Assembly (NCBI GenBank): GCA_046233135.1
Contig: JBJXHN010000009.1
Location: 1-64,000 of the forward strand
Direction: 5' to 3'
Origin: JBJXHN01 sp046233135
Lineage (GTDB): Bacteria; Pseudomonadota; Alphaproteobacteria; Rhodospirillales; Rhodospirillaceae
Length of the DNA stretch: 64,000 nt
Below are positions 46,201 through 52,777 of the stretch, in pieces. The notes under the pieces are model-generated. The model saw only the letters and a program-made list of their open reading frames with translations, did not search any database and was not told the DNA's origin. Numbering within the stretch: the first letter of the stretch is position 1; every line of letters starts with the position of its first letter. The position numbers were made by a program, and so were the translations under genes.

Positions 46201-46928
46201 TGGGTCGCGCTCATCGCCCCCAGTTGCGTGCTGGACAAGGCGGCGAACTGGCTGGATGCCATGCCGGCGATCTTGGCCGGATTCAGTGCCGCAATCTGTG
46301 TGGTCGCCAGCCTGGAAAGCTGCGCCGAGCTCAGCCACCGGATCTGTCCCGGCGTCATCGATTCGACCTGAACCACGGACAGGGCGGCAAGCTGGGTGCG
46401 TGTCAGAACCTCGATCTGGCTCTGGCCCAGCGACGTTATCTTGCTCGGCGTCAGATAGGAAATCTGCGTGCTCGTCAGGGCCTTGACCTGGGTCGTCGTC
46501 AAAGACGACAGCTGGGTCGAGGACAGGGCCGAGAACTGCGTGGTGCTCAGGCCCGACACCTGCCGGGGGCTCAGGGTCTGGATCTGGGACGTGCTCAGCG
46601 ACGAAATCTGCGTCGCGCTCATCGCCGCCAGCTGGCTGGAGGTCAGGGCGTTCAGCTCGACCCCGGTCAGGGCACGGACCTGGGTGGTGGACAGGGCGGC
46701 AATTTCCTCGGGCGTGAAGACCGAGATCTGGGCACCGGTCAGGATCGACAGCTGATCCCCGCTGAAGGACAGCTGGTCCACGGTGAAGGCCGCCACCTGG
46801 GTGGTGGTCATCGCCGATAGCTGCTCGGTGGTCAGCGCAGCGATATCGGCGGGCGTGAAGGCACTGATCTCCGCCGTCGATAAATTCTGGATCTGCGTGA
46901 CGCTATAAGACCCGATAGAAGAAATCAT
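40242..46928 (-). CDS. Giant protein of about 275 tandem eight-residue Ser/Thr/Gln-rich repeats
   Basis: A protein of about 2228 residues; the family is not recognised. From about residue 12 to the C-terminus it is an unbroken series of octapeptides of the form L-[ST]-x-[TSAD]-Q-[ILVM]-x-[AGS], for example LTTTQVGA. Some units have A instead of Q and end in G (LSTTAIGG), recurring every three to seven units. No cysteine was seen and aromatic residues are rare. There is no Sec signal, transmembrane helix or C-terminal secretion motif I recognise. Several units read LNATQ or LNTT and so contain N-x-S/T. The ATG at 46928 has a poor ribosome site; a GTG at 46940 is an alternative. A short-helix solenoid is likely. 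It precedes a GT41 glycosyltransferase gene. Confidence 0.85.
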   Translation of the reverse strand: MISSIGSYSVTQIQNLSTAEISAFTPADIAALTTEQLSAMTTTQVAAFTVDQLSFSGDQLSILTGAQISVFTPEEIAALSTTQVRALTGVELNALTSSQLAAMSATQISSLSTSQIQTLSPRQVSGLSTTQFSALSSTQLSSLTTTQVKALTSTQISYLTPSKITSLGQSQIEVLTRTQLAALSVVQVESMTPGQIRWLSSAQLSRLATTQIAALNPAKIAGMASSQFAALSSTQLGAMSATQLGALTTDHVQALTTMALKGLDGADMAALSGAQLAALTTGQISALTTTAVRALDDGQVAVLNDDQIRALSVAAVASLSEADLDEFSTAQLAILTSAQVRSLTSTQVASLDATQLGALGATGLGFLGVTQIQALTTSQIQGLTTTQMRGLDASQIGMMSATQVAALSTSQLGVLSFAQVRGFSSAQVDGLSVTQLSAIDATRLSGLTTRAIASLNGEQLASLSTTQLAGLSSTQFAALTATALQSLDDNQIASLTSTQLSGLSRTTIGLLSATDLSEFTTTQLASLTSTQISGFNQTQIESLSEDQVSAFTFNQMSGLTTSQIAWLSPTQISALDPSQVRALSRGQLGQLTATQSAGLTSSQIERMASTQLAALSETAITGLTPSAMAAMSSNLMIGLTVTGMASLSAEQVGALSEEQMGYLTSTQIGAMTSTAFNSLSAAQVQALSTTQLAGLSSEGISALGAANLNELTNDQLAGLTTTQMAGLTSTQFDTLTGTRQAALSVTGLAGLTETQRALLDPTWFSALTPTQVSGLSQTVIATLSGEQLAALSTEQVAAMRHSQLAAFTGETVSNLSLDQLAVLVASSIARMSATAVAAFSATQAAALTTTQMQGFNTTHIGALSAQAFSAFDETQVQSLKATQIAGLTGDSLTALSVSDLAELSTTQIAGLNASQIQSLSEVQIASLSDTQLAALTATALAALTETQVASLGADLLGDLTATQLAGLTRTQIGALSTNQIAALTATNLAGLTRTQLAGLTAEQLSMLTADELAAFSSTQLAALSHQAIGGLTETTIDALPGTVLSNLTATQISGLAETQMSALSATQLASLTTTQVAGLTATQVGALTPTALSALSTAQLRALSANAVSGLTADEVSSLTATQLGALTTTAIGGLTDTQVEALSESQLAALSYSQLARLSADALSGLSTEQLASLSTSQLNVLTATHWAAFEAYQMEALTTDQLSGLNATVMGRLDAAAVSYLTETQIGSLTSTQLNALTANGLAGLTADQMDSLSTTQVAGLNATQIGRLSSTALSGLTTDQIAVLTTTQIRALEATQLPELAETQMAAFSTTQVAMLSTSAIGGLGAEQVEGLSDAQLAALSTRQVEALSAAALDGLSAAQAAALSTRQLSALTTTQMQSLDASQLEELSTTQLGALSTRQIAALSTTAVGDLDISILEALTTTQLGVLSAAQLAEVTPEHIAALSTRTLSALSTSAMGGLTEDQAESLSATQLASLSSTQLASLSGEAVSGLTTTAIAGLNATQVDSLTVAMLAGLGSEQVSGLTEATLSSLSTTQLRALSTTVIAALDDTQLAALSTTQIRSLALTQVEALTATEVGALSSAQLAALTANQIQALSTDGLSGLTVTAAAALTTTQVGALNATQISGLSEDTLASLTTTQLRMLTATGMSGLTADQVSALTATQMAVLSSTQVSALSTSGIKGLTETQMAGLTTTQIGALSATALGGLTTTQVGQLNTTVLNALSTTQIRGLVATEVAALSTAQLATLTTTQLSALSATAISGLTETQLSSLNTTRLKSLTTTQMAALSSTAITGLSPTAMALMTTTALSALTASQVGGLSTDQLAALTTTQIASLSATQMGGLTEDQVDSLSATALAALSATQIAGLSTRGVAGLSADDLAGLTATQLGALTTTEIGALSTETVSGLSATVLEALSAAQWQALSETGVGALTTTQIAGVSTTRIAAMTSTQIGGLTASQVASLTPDQVAALTATQWTSLSATGFAGMTPTQVSSLSETVISLLTTTELHGMTRDQLSALSTTQFSALSASQVGSLSVIALLGLTEEQIDTMTLTQLSGLSPTQIGALSTTAINDLGVTGIAALTTTQLDGLVRMQLRSLTAEQLQGLSWTQFISLDETQISSLTATELDSLTSTQMAALTPTQASALTVTQLSTISQTRLNELSAVQLEALTTTTMAELPTTMLSRLTATQLESFLPEQVDALTETQLAGLSDDVIAALDRAVA
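40290..46880 (-). repeat. 24-bp tandem coding repeat array
   Basis: The DNA of the giant protein repeats every 24 bp with no spacer; GTCAG, CTGGGTGG and similar words recur once per unit on the plus strand. Units differ in third positions and in variable residues, so the array is old or under selection rather than freshly expanded. Bounds are approximate. Confidence 0.9.
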
Positions 46929-46940
46929 GGCGAGTATCAC

Positions 46941-47407
46941 CCACTATCCACACTTAGAACGAAGACACTTTCCCGATAAAGACCGTCGATCCATTTCCCG
47001 GAATCGCCCCCTTCACCGGCCGCGCCCCTCTCCGAAGCACGCATGCCCCATCGAACACCTCAGATTACTTAACAAATAAATTGCCAAACCACACAGTATC
47101 CAACCAAATAACTTGCCGTTAACCCAAAATTAACTTTTTAAATTTCCAGTCTTCGAACACCATGGGAAGAATCACAAAGACCACAGCAACTGTCAAGCAA
47201 ATAGAGAATTCAAATAAACAGTTTAATTAGACACTTCAATCAGTTACCTCAGACACCAAGGTCGCCGATATGGTGCATCCAATGCTCTGCCCGGCCATCC
47301 ATCGTCCGAGGGCGCCGGACGCCGACGGACCGCCCGGATTGAGCACCCCATGGACGCGGCCCCCTGCTCGGTTACAATGCGCACCCCAACCGCTTCAGGA
47401 GCCGACC
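46941..47407. other. AT-rich intergenic region upstream of the giant repeat protein
   Basis: From about 47050 to 47260 the DNA is much richer in A+T than its neighbours, with runs such as AACAAATAAATT and AACTTTTTAAATTT. It should contain the promoter of the repeat protein gene (leftward) and perhaps that of the carbonic anhydrase gene (rightward). No gene or clear -35/-10 pair could be fixed. Nucleoid-protein binding (H-NS-like MucR/Ros) is a possibility for such an island. Confidence 0.5.
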
Positions 47408-47935
47408 ATGACGCTGTACCGCATCGGAGACCTCACCCCCACCACTCCCGGCGACGGCAAGTACTGGATCTCCCCCGGTGCCCATGTGATGGGCCAGGTG
47501 GAAATCGGCGAGGATGTGGGGATCTGGTTCGGCGCCACCATCCGGGGCGACAACGAGCCCATCATTATCGGCGCCGGCACCAATATTCAGGAAAAGAGCA
47601 CCCTGCACGTCGATCCCGGCTGCCCCATCGTCATCGGTAAGGGCTGCACCGTCGGCCACAACGCCATCCTGCATGGCTGCACCATCGGCGACAACAGCCT
47701 GGTCGGCATGGGGGCGACGGTGCTCAACGGGGCGCGGATCGGCGCCAACTGCCTGATCGGCGCCAACGCCCTGGTCACCGAAGGCAAGGCGTTCGAAGAC
47801 GGCAGCCTGATCGTCGGCTCCCCCGCCAAAGCGATCCGCAAGCTCGACGAAAAGGCCATCGAAAGCATCCGGCGGTCCGCCGACACCTATATTGCACGCT
47901 GGAAGTACTACGCCGAGAACCTGATCGCCCTGTAG
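47408..47935 (+). CDS. Gamma-class carbonic anhydrase family protein
   Basis: A 175-residue left-handed beta-helix protein of the gamma carbonic anhydrase (CaiE/YrdA) group. Hexapeptide repeats run from about 20 to 130 (VMGQVEIGEDVGIWFGATIRGDNEPIIIG) and the zinc ligands are the three His in LHVDPG, VGHNAILHGC. GTNIQEKSTLHVD and the C-terminal helix KWKYYAENL-type end are typical. CAGGAG lies six bases before the ATG. Near the cbb genes it could supply CO2/bicarbonate balance for RuBisCO, though most members of this subgroup lack proven activity. Confidence 0.88.
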   Translation: MTLYRIGDLTPTTPGDGKYWISPGAHVMGQVEIGEDVGIWFGATIRGDNEPIIIGAGTNIQEKSTLHVDPGCPIVIGKGCTVGHNAILHGCTIGDNSLVGMGATVLNGARIGANCLIGANALVTEGKAFEDGSLIVGSPAKAIRKLDEKAIESIRRSADTYIARWKYYAENLIAL

Positions 47936-47957
47936 CCGGATACCGCGTGCTCGCCAG

Positions 47958-48009
47958 AAAAAAGGAGCATGGCCCGCGTCCCGAGTGAGAAGGACGCGAA
48001 CCATGCTCC
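47958..48009 (-). terminator. Intrinsic terminator of cbbM
   Basis: GGAGCATGG plus CGCGTCC pair with GGACGCG plus CCATGCTCC around a 10-nt loop with a small internal bulge (47964-48009), followed on the minus strand by TTTTTT (47958-47963). A textbook strong terminator about 150 bases after the cbbM stop; it also faces the carbonic anhydrase gene. The 48010-48155 stretch has further GC-rich hairpins but no gene. Confidence 0.88.
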
Positions 48010-48155
48010 GAGGGAGGAGGCGCGGAACCGCTGGTCAGGGCGACAGGGGATTCGCCCTTGGCCATCAGCCCGCCCGCAAGCCTTGCCACGGGATCCGCCG
48101 CCGGGATGTCGGAGGAAGGGGAAACCCGCGGTCCCCTTCTCCTCGGCGGACGGAT

Positions 48156-49601
48156 TTAGGCGACCGAGCGCTCCTTCTGCGCTTCGGCTGCCCGGCTTGC
48201 GGGGGTCCACGCGGCCGTACGCGTGGACGAGGGCTTCAGTTCCGAACGCCACCCGGGGAAAAGGGCGTCCGCATCGTTCGGGAAGCTTTCGAAGGCTCGG
48301 GCCAGTTCGTCGTGTTCCTTGGCGTATTCCACCAGGGACACCCCCTTCTGCCAGGCTTCGAAGGCCTGCCGCAGGGACCGGGCGCCGGCCGGAGCGCCGT
48401 CCAGGTGACCGAAAGCGCCGCCGCCGGCCGTCTGGATCACGTTGCCGTGGCCCAGGTTCTCGAAGAAACCCGGCATGCGCAGGGCATTCATCCCGCCCGA
48501 GATGATCGACGTCGTCGGCGCCATACCCAGCCAGTCCTGGCGGTAATAGGGGCCGTCGGCCACGTCGCGTTCCAGCATGTAGGCGATCAGGCGGTCTTCC
48601 GCTTCCCCTTCCATCTTGCCAAAGCCCATGGTGCCGGTATGGATGCCGCTGGCGCCTTGCAGCCGGGACATCTTGCACAATACGAACGAGGTGTAGCCGC
48701 GCTTGGCCTGCGGGCTGGTCACCGCCCCGTGTCCGGCCCGGTGGTAGTGCAGGAACTGGGACGGAAACTGCCGCCGGGCGGTGGTGATCGCCGCCGGGCC
48801 GGCCACATAGCCGTCGACCAGGAAGGCCACGTGGTTGGCATTCTCGCCGAAGGTTTCGAGGATATATTCGCCACGCGCGATCATCTCGAACGGGTCATCG
48901 GCCGTGATATTGGCCGAGAACAGCTTGGCCTCGCCCGTGTCGTCCTGCGCCCGCTTCATCGCATCGGCGACCAGCCGGATGGTTTCCTTCAGCGGCGCGA
49001 ACACCTGGTTGCCCTGGGGTTCGTCGTTCTTGATGAAGTCGCCGCCCAGCCAGAAGTCGTAGCAGGCCGAGGCGAAGGGCTGCGGACGCAGACCCAGCTT
49101 TGGCTTGATGATCGTGCCCACCACCAGGCCGCCGTCGGTCAGCGGCCGGCCGAGCACCCGCCACATCTCGCGGATGGTCACGGAGGGGCCATCGAACAGC
49201 AGCAGCAGCTTGGGCGGCATGTAGAAGTCATGCATCTTGGCATATTCCACATCGCCCATGCCCTGGTTGTTGCCGATGCACAGCGTCAGGAACGACGCCA
49301 GCATCGCCCGGCCATCGGTGATGTTGCGGTCGAACAGGGCGACGGGATAGGCGATCTTCATCAGCTCCCGCGCCGGATCGATCTCATAGACCAGGGCATC
49401 CACGCTCAGCGTATGGTCGTCGGTGGTGCTGACGTTCACGTTGGTGCCCGTCGAGCTTTCCGCCGCAAAGTGCGCCGCCGTTTCCAGGTAGCCGTACCCG
49501 TCCTTCGGCTTCATGTGATAGGCCACCAGAACGTGCCTGCCGTCCCGGATCAGATCCTCTTCCCGCAGGTCGAGATTGGCATAGCGTGATGATTGGTCCA
49601 T
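48156..49601 (-). CDS. cbbM: Form II ribulose-1,5-bisphosphate carboxylase/oxygenase
   Basis: A 481-residue form II RuBisCO, homodimeric in R. rubrum. The carbamylated Lys191 with Mg ligands Asp193 and Glu194 (FIKNDEP), catalytic Lys166 (TIIKPKLG), the AGHGAVTSP segment and loop 6 region GTMGFGKMEGE are all in place, at the R. rubrum numbering. The C-terminus is extended by about fifteen residues. It fixes CO2 with low specificity, suiting anaerobic phototrophic growth. It is downstream of cbbR on the same strand and has its own control region of 133 bp. Confidence 0.97.
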   Translation of the reverse strand: MDQSSRYANLDLREEDLIRDGRHVLVAYHMKPKDGYGYLETAAHFAAESSTGTNVNVSTTDDHTLSVDALVYEIDPARELMKIAYPVALFDRNITDGRAMLASFLTLCIGNNQGMGDVEYAKMHDFYMPPKLLLLFDGPSVTIREMWRVLGRPLTDGGLVVGTIIKPKLGLRPQPFASACYDFWLGGDFIKNDEPQGNQVFAPLKETIRLVADAMKRAQDDTGEAKLFSANITADDPFEMIARGEYILETFGENANHVAFLVDGYVAGPAAITTARRQFPSQFLHYHRAGHGAVTSPQAKRGYTSFVLCKMSRLQGASGIHTGTMGFGKMEGEAEDRLIAYMLERDVADGPYYRQDWLGMAPTTSIISGGMNALRMPGFFENLGHGNVIQTAGGGAFGHLDGAPAGARSLRQAFEAWQKGVSLVEYAKEHDELARAFESFPNDADALFPGWRSELKPSSTRTAAWTPASRAAEAQKERSVA

Positions 49602-49694
49602 GACGTCGTCTCCCTGTTGTCCTCTTCATTCGAGGTGGGCTGACGGTAGCCGGACAGAGGGTATAAGCGGAAATCGGAAATCTTCCGCCCTATC

Positions 49695-49710
49695 ATAAGT
49701 AAAACCTTAT
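49695..49710. promoter_or_regulatory. CbbR operator candidate upstream of cbbM
   Basis: ATAAG-N6-CTTAT, an inverted repeat with LysR-type T-N11-A character, about 94-109 bases before the cbbM start. Similar ATAAG/CTTAT elements recur at 50711-50757 in the cbbR-cbbE region. Confidence 0.5.
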
Positions 49711-49734
49711 CTCAATTTTTTTGCCGGAAGTGCC

Positions 49735-50685
49735 CTACCGGGCCGCCTGAGGCTTCCTGCGGCGCGGCGGGCTGGCCTGGGTTGCCTCCTGGATCAGGCG
49801 CGCACCGTTATCGCGCAGAAAGGCGATCAGCGCCTGCCCCACGGGCAGCAGCCGCTTGCCTTCCCGGTGCACCACGAACCAGTCCCGCACGATCGGCGTT
49901 TCCTTCACGTCCAGCACCGCCAGCCGCCCCACGGAGACTTCCAGCCCGATGGTGTGTCGGGACAGGAAACTCAGGCCCATGCCGGCCATCACCGCCTGCT
50001 TGATGGTCTCGTTGGAAGCCATTTCCATCAGCCGGGCCGGTGTCACGCCATGTTCGGCCAGCAGGCGTTCCATCAGCGCCCGGGTCCCCGATCCCTGCTC
50101 CCGCACCAGGAAGTTCTGACCGTCCAGATCCTCGATGGCGATGCGCTGACCCACCATCGGATGGGACGGCGGGGCAATCATCACGTGGGGATGGGGACAG
50201 AAGCTGACCGCTTCCACCTTCAGATCCGTTGGCGGACGCCCCATCAGGGCCATATCCACCCGGTTTTCCGCCAGGTCGGCGATGGTCTGCTCGCGGTTGG
50301 CGACAGCCAGACTCAGCTCGATTCCCGGAAAACCGGCGGTAAATGCCGAAAGGATCTGCGGCGCAAAATATTTCGCCGTAGAGACCACACCGATCCGCAG
50401 CCCCCCCGACCGGCGGCCGCGCAGCGCGGCCATCGCCTCTTCCGCATCGCTCACCGCACCCAGCACCGCCCGCACATGGAGCAGCAGCTGCTCGCCGGCA
50501 CCGGTGATGAACAGCTGACGGCCCACCTGTTCGAACAGCGGCAACGCGGTCAGACCTTCCAACTGCTTGATCTGCAAGGAAACGGCGGGCTGGGTCAGGT
50601 GCAGCTCCCGGGCCGCCCGGGAAAAGCTCAGGTGGCGGGCCACCGCCTCGAACACCTGCATCTGACGCAGGGTGGCACGGCGCAT
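49735..50685 (-). CDS. cbbR: LysR-type regulator CbbR
   Basis: A 316-residue LysR regulator: winged helix at about 1-65 (RQMQVFEAVARHLSFSRAARELHLTQPAVSLQIKQLE), then the effector domain with GLRIGVVSTAKYFAPQIL at about 93-110. In autotrophs CbbR activates cbb operons in response to Calvin-cycle metabolites. Here it is divergent from cbbEFPAT and directly upstream of cbbM, so it can serve both. Confidence 0.93.
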   Translation of the reverse strand: MRRATLRQMQVFEAVARHLSFSRAARELHLTQPAVSLQIKQLEGLTALPLFEQVGRQLFITGAGEQLLLHVRAVLGAVSDAEEAMAALRGRRSGGLRIGVVSTAKYFAPQILSAFTAGFPGIELSLAVANREQTIADLAENRVDMALMGRPPTDLKVEAVSFCPHPHVMIAPPSHPMVGQRIAIEDLDGQNFLVREQGSGTRALMERLLAEHGVTPARLMEMASNETIKQAVMAGMGLSFLSRHTIGLEVSVGRLAVLDVKETPIVRDWFVVHREGKRLLPVGQALIAFLRDNGARLIQEATQASPPRRRKPQAAR

Positions 50686-50737
50686 CGACGGTCCTCCGGG
50701 TGATTTTCATATAAGCTATCACAAATGGCTGACGGTA

Positions 50738-50751
50738 GAACTTCTAAGTTC
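50738..50751. promoter_or_regulatory. CbbR operator candidate in the cbbR-cbbE region
   Basis: A perfect palindrome, GAACTT-CT-AAGTTC, in the 155-bp divergent region, flanked by ATAAGCTAT (50711-50719) and CACCTTAT (50751-50758). Position and symmetry fit a LysR-type regulator that controls both directions. Confidence 0.55.
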
Positions 50752-50840
50752 ACCTTATCCATCCCCTCGGCCACCATGGGGACATATCCGAGGCACCCAT
50801 CGAAGAGGTGCCCAAAACGAACACGCCAGGGAGAACGCCC

Positions 50841-51575
50841 ATGGACACCCCCATGGAAGCAACCGCCACCACCGGCCGGCACCGGGACGTGCGCATCGCC
50901 CCCAGCCTGCTCGCCGCCGATTTCGCCCGCCTGGGGGAAGAGGTGCGCGCGGTCACTGCCGCCGGTGCCGACTATCTGCACTTCGACGTGATGGACAACC
51001 ACTATGTCCCCAATCTGTCCTACGGGGCCGGGGTCTGCGCCGCGGTGCGCCCCCATTGTTCCGTGCCCATGGACGTGCATCTGATGGTGCGCCCCGTGGA
51101 CAGTCTGGTCGCCCCCTTTGCCGAGGCCGGCGCGGACATCATCACCTTTCACCCCGAAGCCTCCGACCATGTGCACCGCACCATCGCCCTGATCAAGGAA
51201 AAGGGCTGCAAGGCCGGACTGGCCCTGAATCCGGCGACCCCGCTGGCGGTGCTGGATCATGTGCTGGAAGATCTGGATCTTGTTCTGGTGATGTCGGTCA
51301 ATCCGGGCTTCGGCGGTCAAAGCTTCATCCCCTCGGCCGTGCCCAAGATCGCCGCCATCCGGGCGCGCATCGACCGGCAGACGGCGGCGGGCGGCCGGGA
51401 CGTGCTTCTGCAGGTCGACGGCGGCGTCAACCCCTCCAACGCCGGCGTCGTTGCCGGGGCCGGCGGCGACGTGCTCGTCGCCGGCTCCGCCGTCTTCGGG
51501 AAACCGGACTATGCCGAAGCCATCACCGCCATCCGCAGCGCTGCAACCGCCGCCCGGCTGAAAGACGCCGCCTGA
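50841..51575 (+). CDS. cbbE: Ribulose-phosphate 3-epimerase
   Basis: A 244-residue TIM-barrel epimerase interconverting ribulose 5-phosphate and xylulose 5-phosphate. IAPSLLAADFARLGEEV, HFDVMDNHYVPNLSYG (catalytic Asp and metal-ligand His) and VMSVNPGFGGQSFI plus QVDGGVN (second Asp) are family signatures. The ATG at 50841 (GGGAG seven bases upstream) is chosen; the extra N-terminal residues before RIAPS are non-conserved. First gene of the cbb operon. Confidence 0.94.
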   Translation: MDTPMEATATTGRHRDVRIAPSLLAADFARLGEEVRAVTAAGADYLHFDVMDNHYVPNLSYGAGVCAAVRPHCSVPMDVHLMVRPVDSLVAPFAEAGADIITFHPEASDHVHRTIALIKEKGCKAGLALNPATPLAVLDHVLEDLDLVLVMSVNPGFGGQSFIPSAVPKIAAIRARIDRQTAAGGRDVLLQVDGGVNPSNAGVVAGAGGDVLVAGSAVFGKPDYAEAITAIRSAATAARLKDAA

Positions 51576-51641
51576 GCGGGATCACCACACGGCGCCTTGC
51601 AGACACCAATCCTTAAGACCTATTCGAGAGGGGACACCCCC

Positions 51642-52745
51642 ATGATACGCACTGACCAGACCACGCTGGCCCAATACCTGATGGAGGAAACGCGTGCCCG
51701 GTCCATCGCCGATGCCGACAGCCTGCTGCCGCTGCTAATCGATGTGGCGCGCGCCTGCAAGACCATCTCCCGCTCCGTCGCCCAGGGCGCCCTGGGCGGA
51801 GCCGTGGGCAAGGCCGAGAGCATGAACGTCCAGGGCGAGGTGCAGGCCCGCATGGATCTGCTGTCCGACGAGATCTTCCGCCGCCGCACCGAATTCAACG
51901 GCACCGTCGCCGCCGTCGCCTCGGAAGAGCTGGACGATATCGAGCCGGTGCCCGAGCACTATCCCTCCGGCCCGTTCCTGCTGCTCTACGATCCCCTGGA
52001 CGGCTCGTCGAACATCGATATCGATGTCTCGGTCGGCAGCATCTTTTCCATCCTGCGCGCGCCAGAGGGCGGCCGCTCCCCGACCACCGCCGATTTCCTG
52101 CAACCGGGCAGCCGGCAGGTGGCCGCAGGCTATGCCCTCTATGGCCCCTACACCATGCTGGTGCTGACCCTGGGTCGCGGGGTGGTGGGCTTCACCCTCG
52201 ATCCGCTGACCGGGGATTTCGTGCTGACCCATCCGGACATGCGCATCCCCGCCGGTGCCGCCGAGTTTGCCATCAACGCCAGCAACGGCCGCTGGTGGGA
52301 ACCGCCGGTGCGCCGCTATGTGGACGAATGCGTCGCCGGCGCCCACGGGCCGCGCGGCAAGGACTTCAACACGCGCTGGGTGGCCTCGCTGGTCGCCGAC
52401 GTGCACCGCATCCTGATGCGCGGCGGCGTCTATCTGTACCCTCGCGACGGCAAGGTGCCAGGCCGGCCCGGCCGGCTGCGGCTGCTCTACGAGGTCAGCC
52501 CCGTTGCCTTTCTGGTGGAACAGGCCGGCGGCATGGCCTCGACCGGCACCGGCCGGCTGCTCGATCTTCAGCCCACATCCCTGCACGAGCGCGCGCCCCT
52601 GATCTTCGGCTGCCGCGAGGAGGTGGAACGCATCGAGGCCTACCACGCCGAGCCGCCGGACATGGAACCGGCCATGGGCGTGCCGGTAGGGGCGGACTCG
52701 CCGCTGTTCGGCTCCCGCAGCCTGTTCCGCGAACTGCAATCCTGA
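51642..52745 (+). CDS. cbbF: Class I fructose-1,6-bisphosphatase
   Basis: A 367-residue phosphatase. The metal-binding motif DPLDGSSNIDIDVSVGSIF and the GTVAAVASEELDD segment (Glu ligands) are clear. The substrate-binding end reads RRYVDECV, YLYPRD and LYEVSPVAFLVEQAGG. It hydrolyses fructose 1,6-bisphosphate (and probably sedoheptulose bisphosphate) in the regenerative part of the cycle. A GAGGGG ribosome site precedes the ATG. Confidence 0.95.
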   Translation: MIRTDQTTLAQYLMEETRARSIADADSLLPLLIDVARACKTISRSVAQGALGGAVGKAESMNVQGEVQARMDLLSDEIFRRRTEFNGTVAAVASEELDDIEPVPEHYPSGPFLLLYDPLDGSSNIDIDVSVGSIFSILRAPEGGRSPTTADFLQPGSRQVAAGYALYGPYTMLVLTLGRGVVGFTLDPLTGDFVLTHPDMRIPAGAAEFAINASNGRWWEPPVRRYVDECVAGAHGPRGKDFNTRWVASLVADVHRILMRGGVYLYPRDGKVPGRPGRLRLLYEVSPVAFLVEQAGGMASTGTGRLLDLQPTSLHERAPLIFGCREEVERIEAYHAEPPDMEPAMGVPVGADSPLFGSRSLFRELQS

Positions 52746-52777
52746 CCTCAAGCCCCTTCGTCGAAGGAATTCCCGTC

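Noticed and set aside
40242..46928. CRISPR-like or minisatellite interpretation of the 24-bp repeat
   Set aside because: There are no spacers, the repeats are contiguous and in frame, and the variation follows protein-level constraints.
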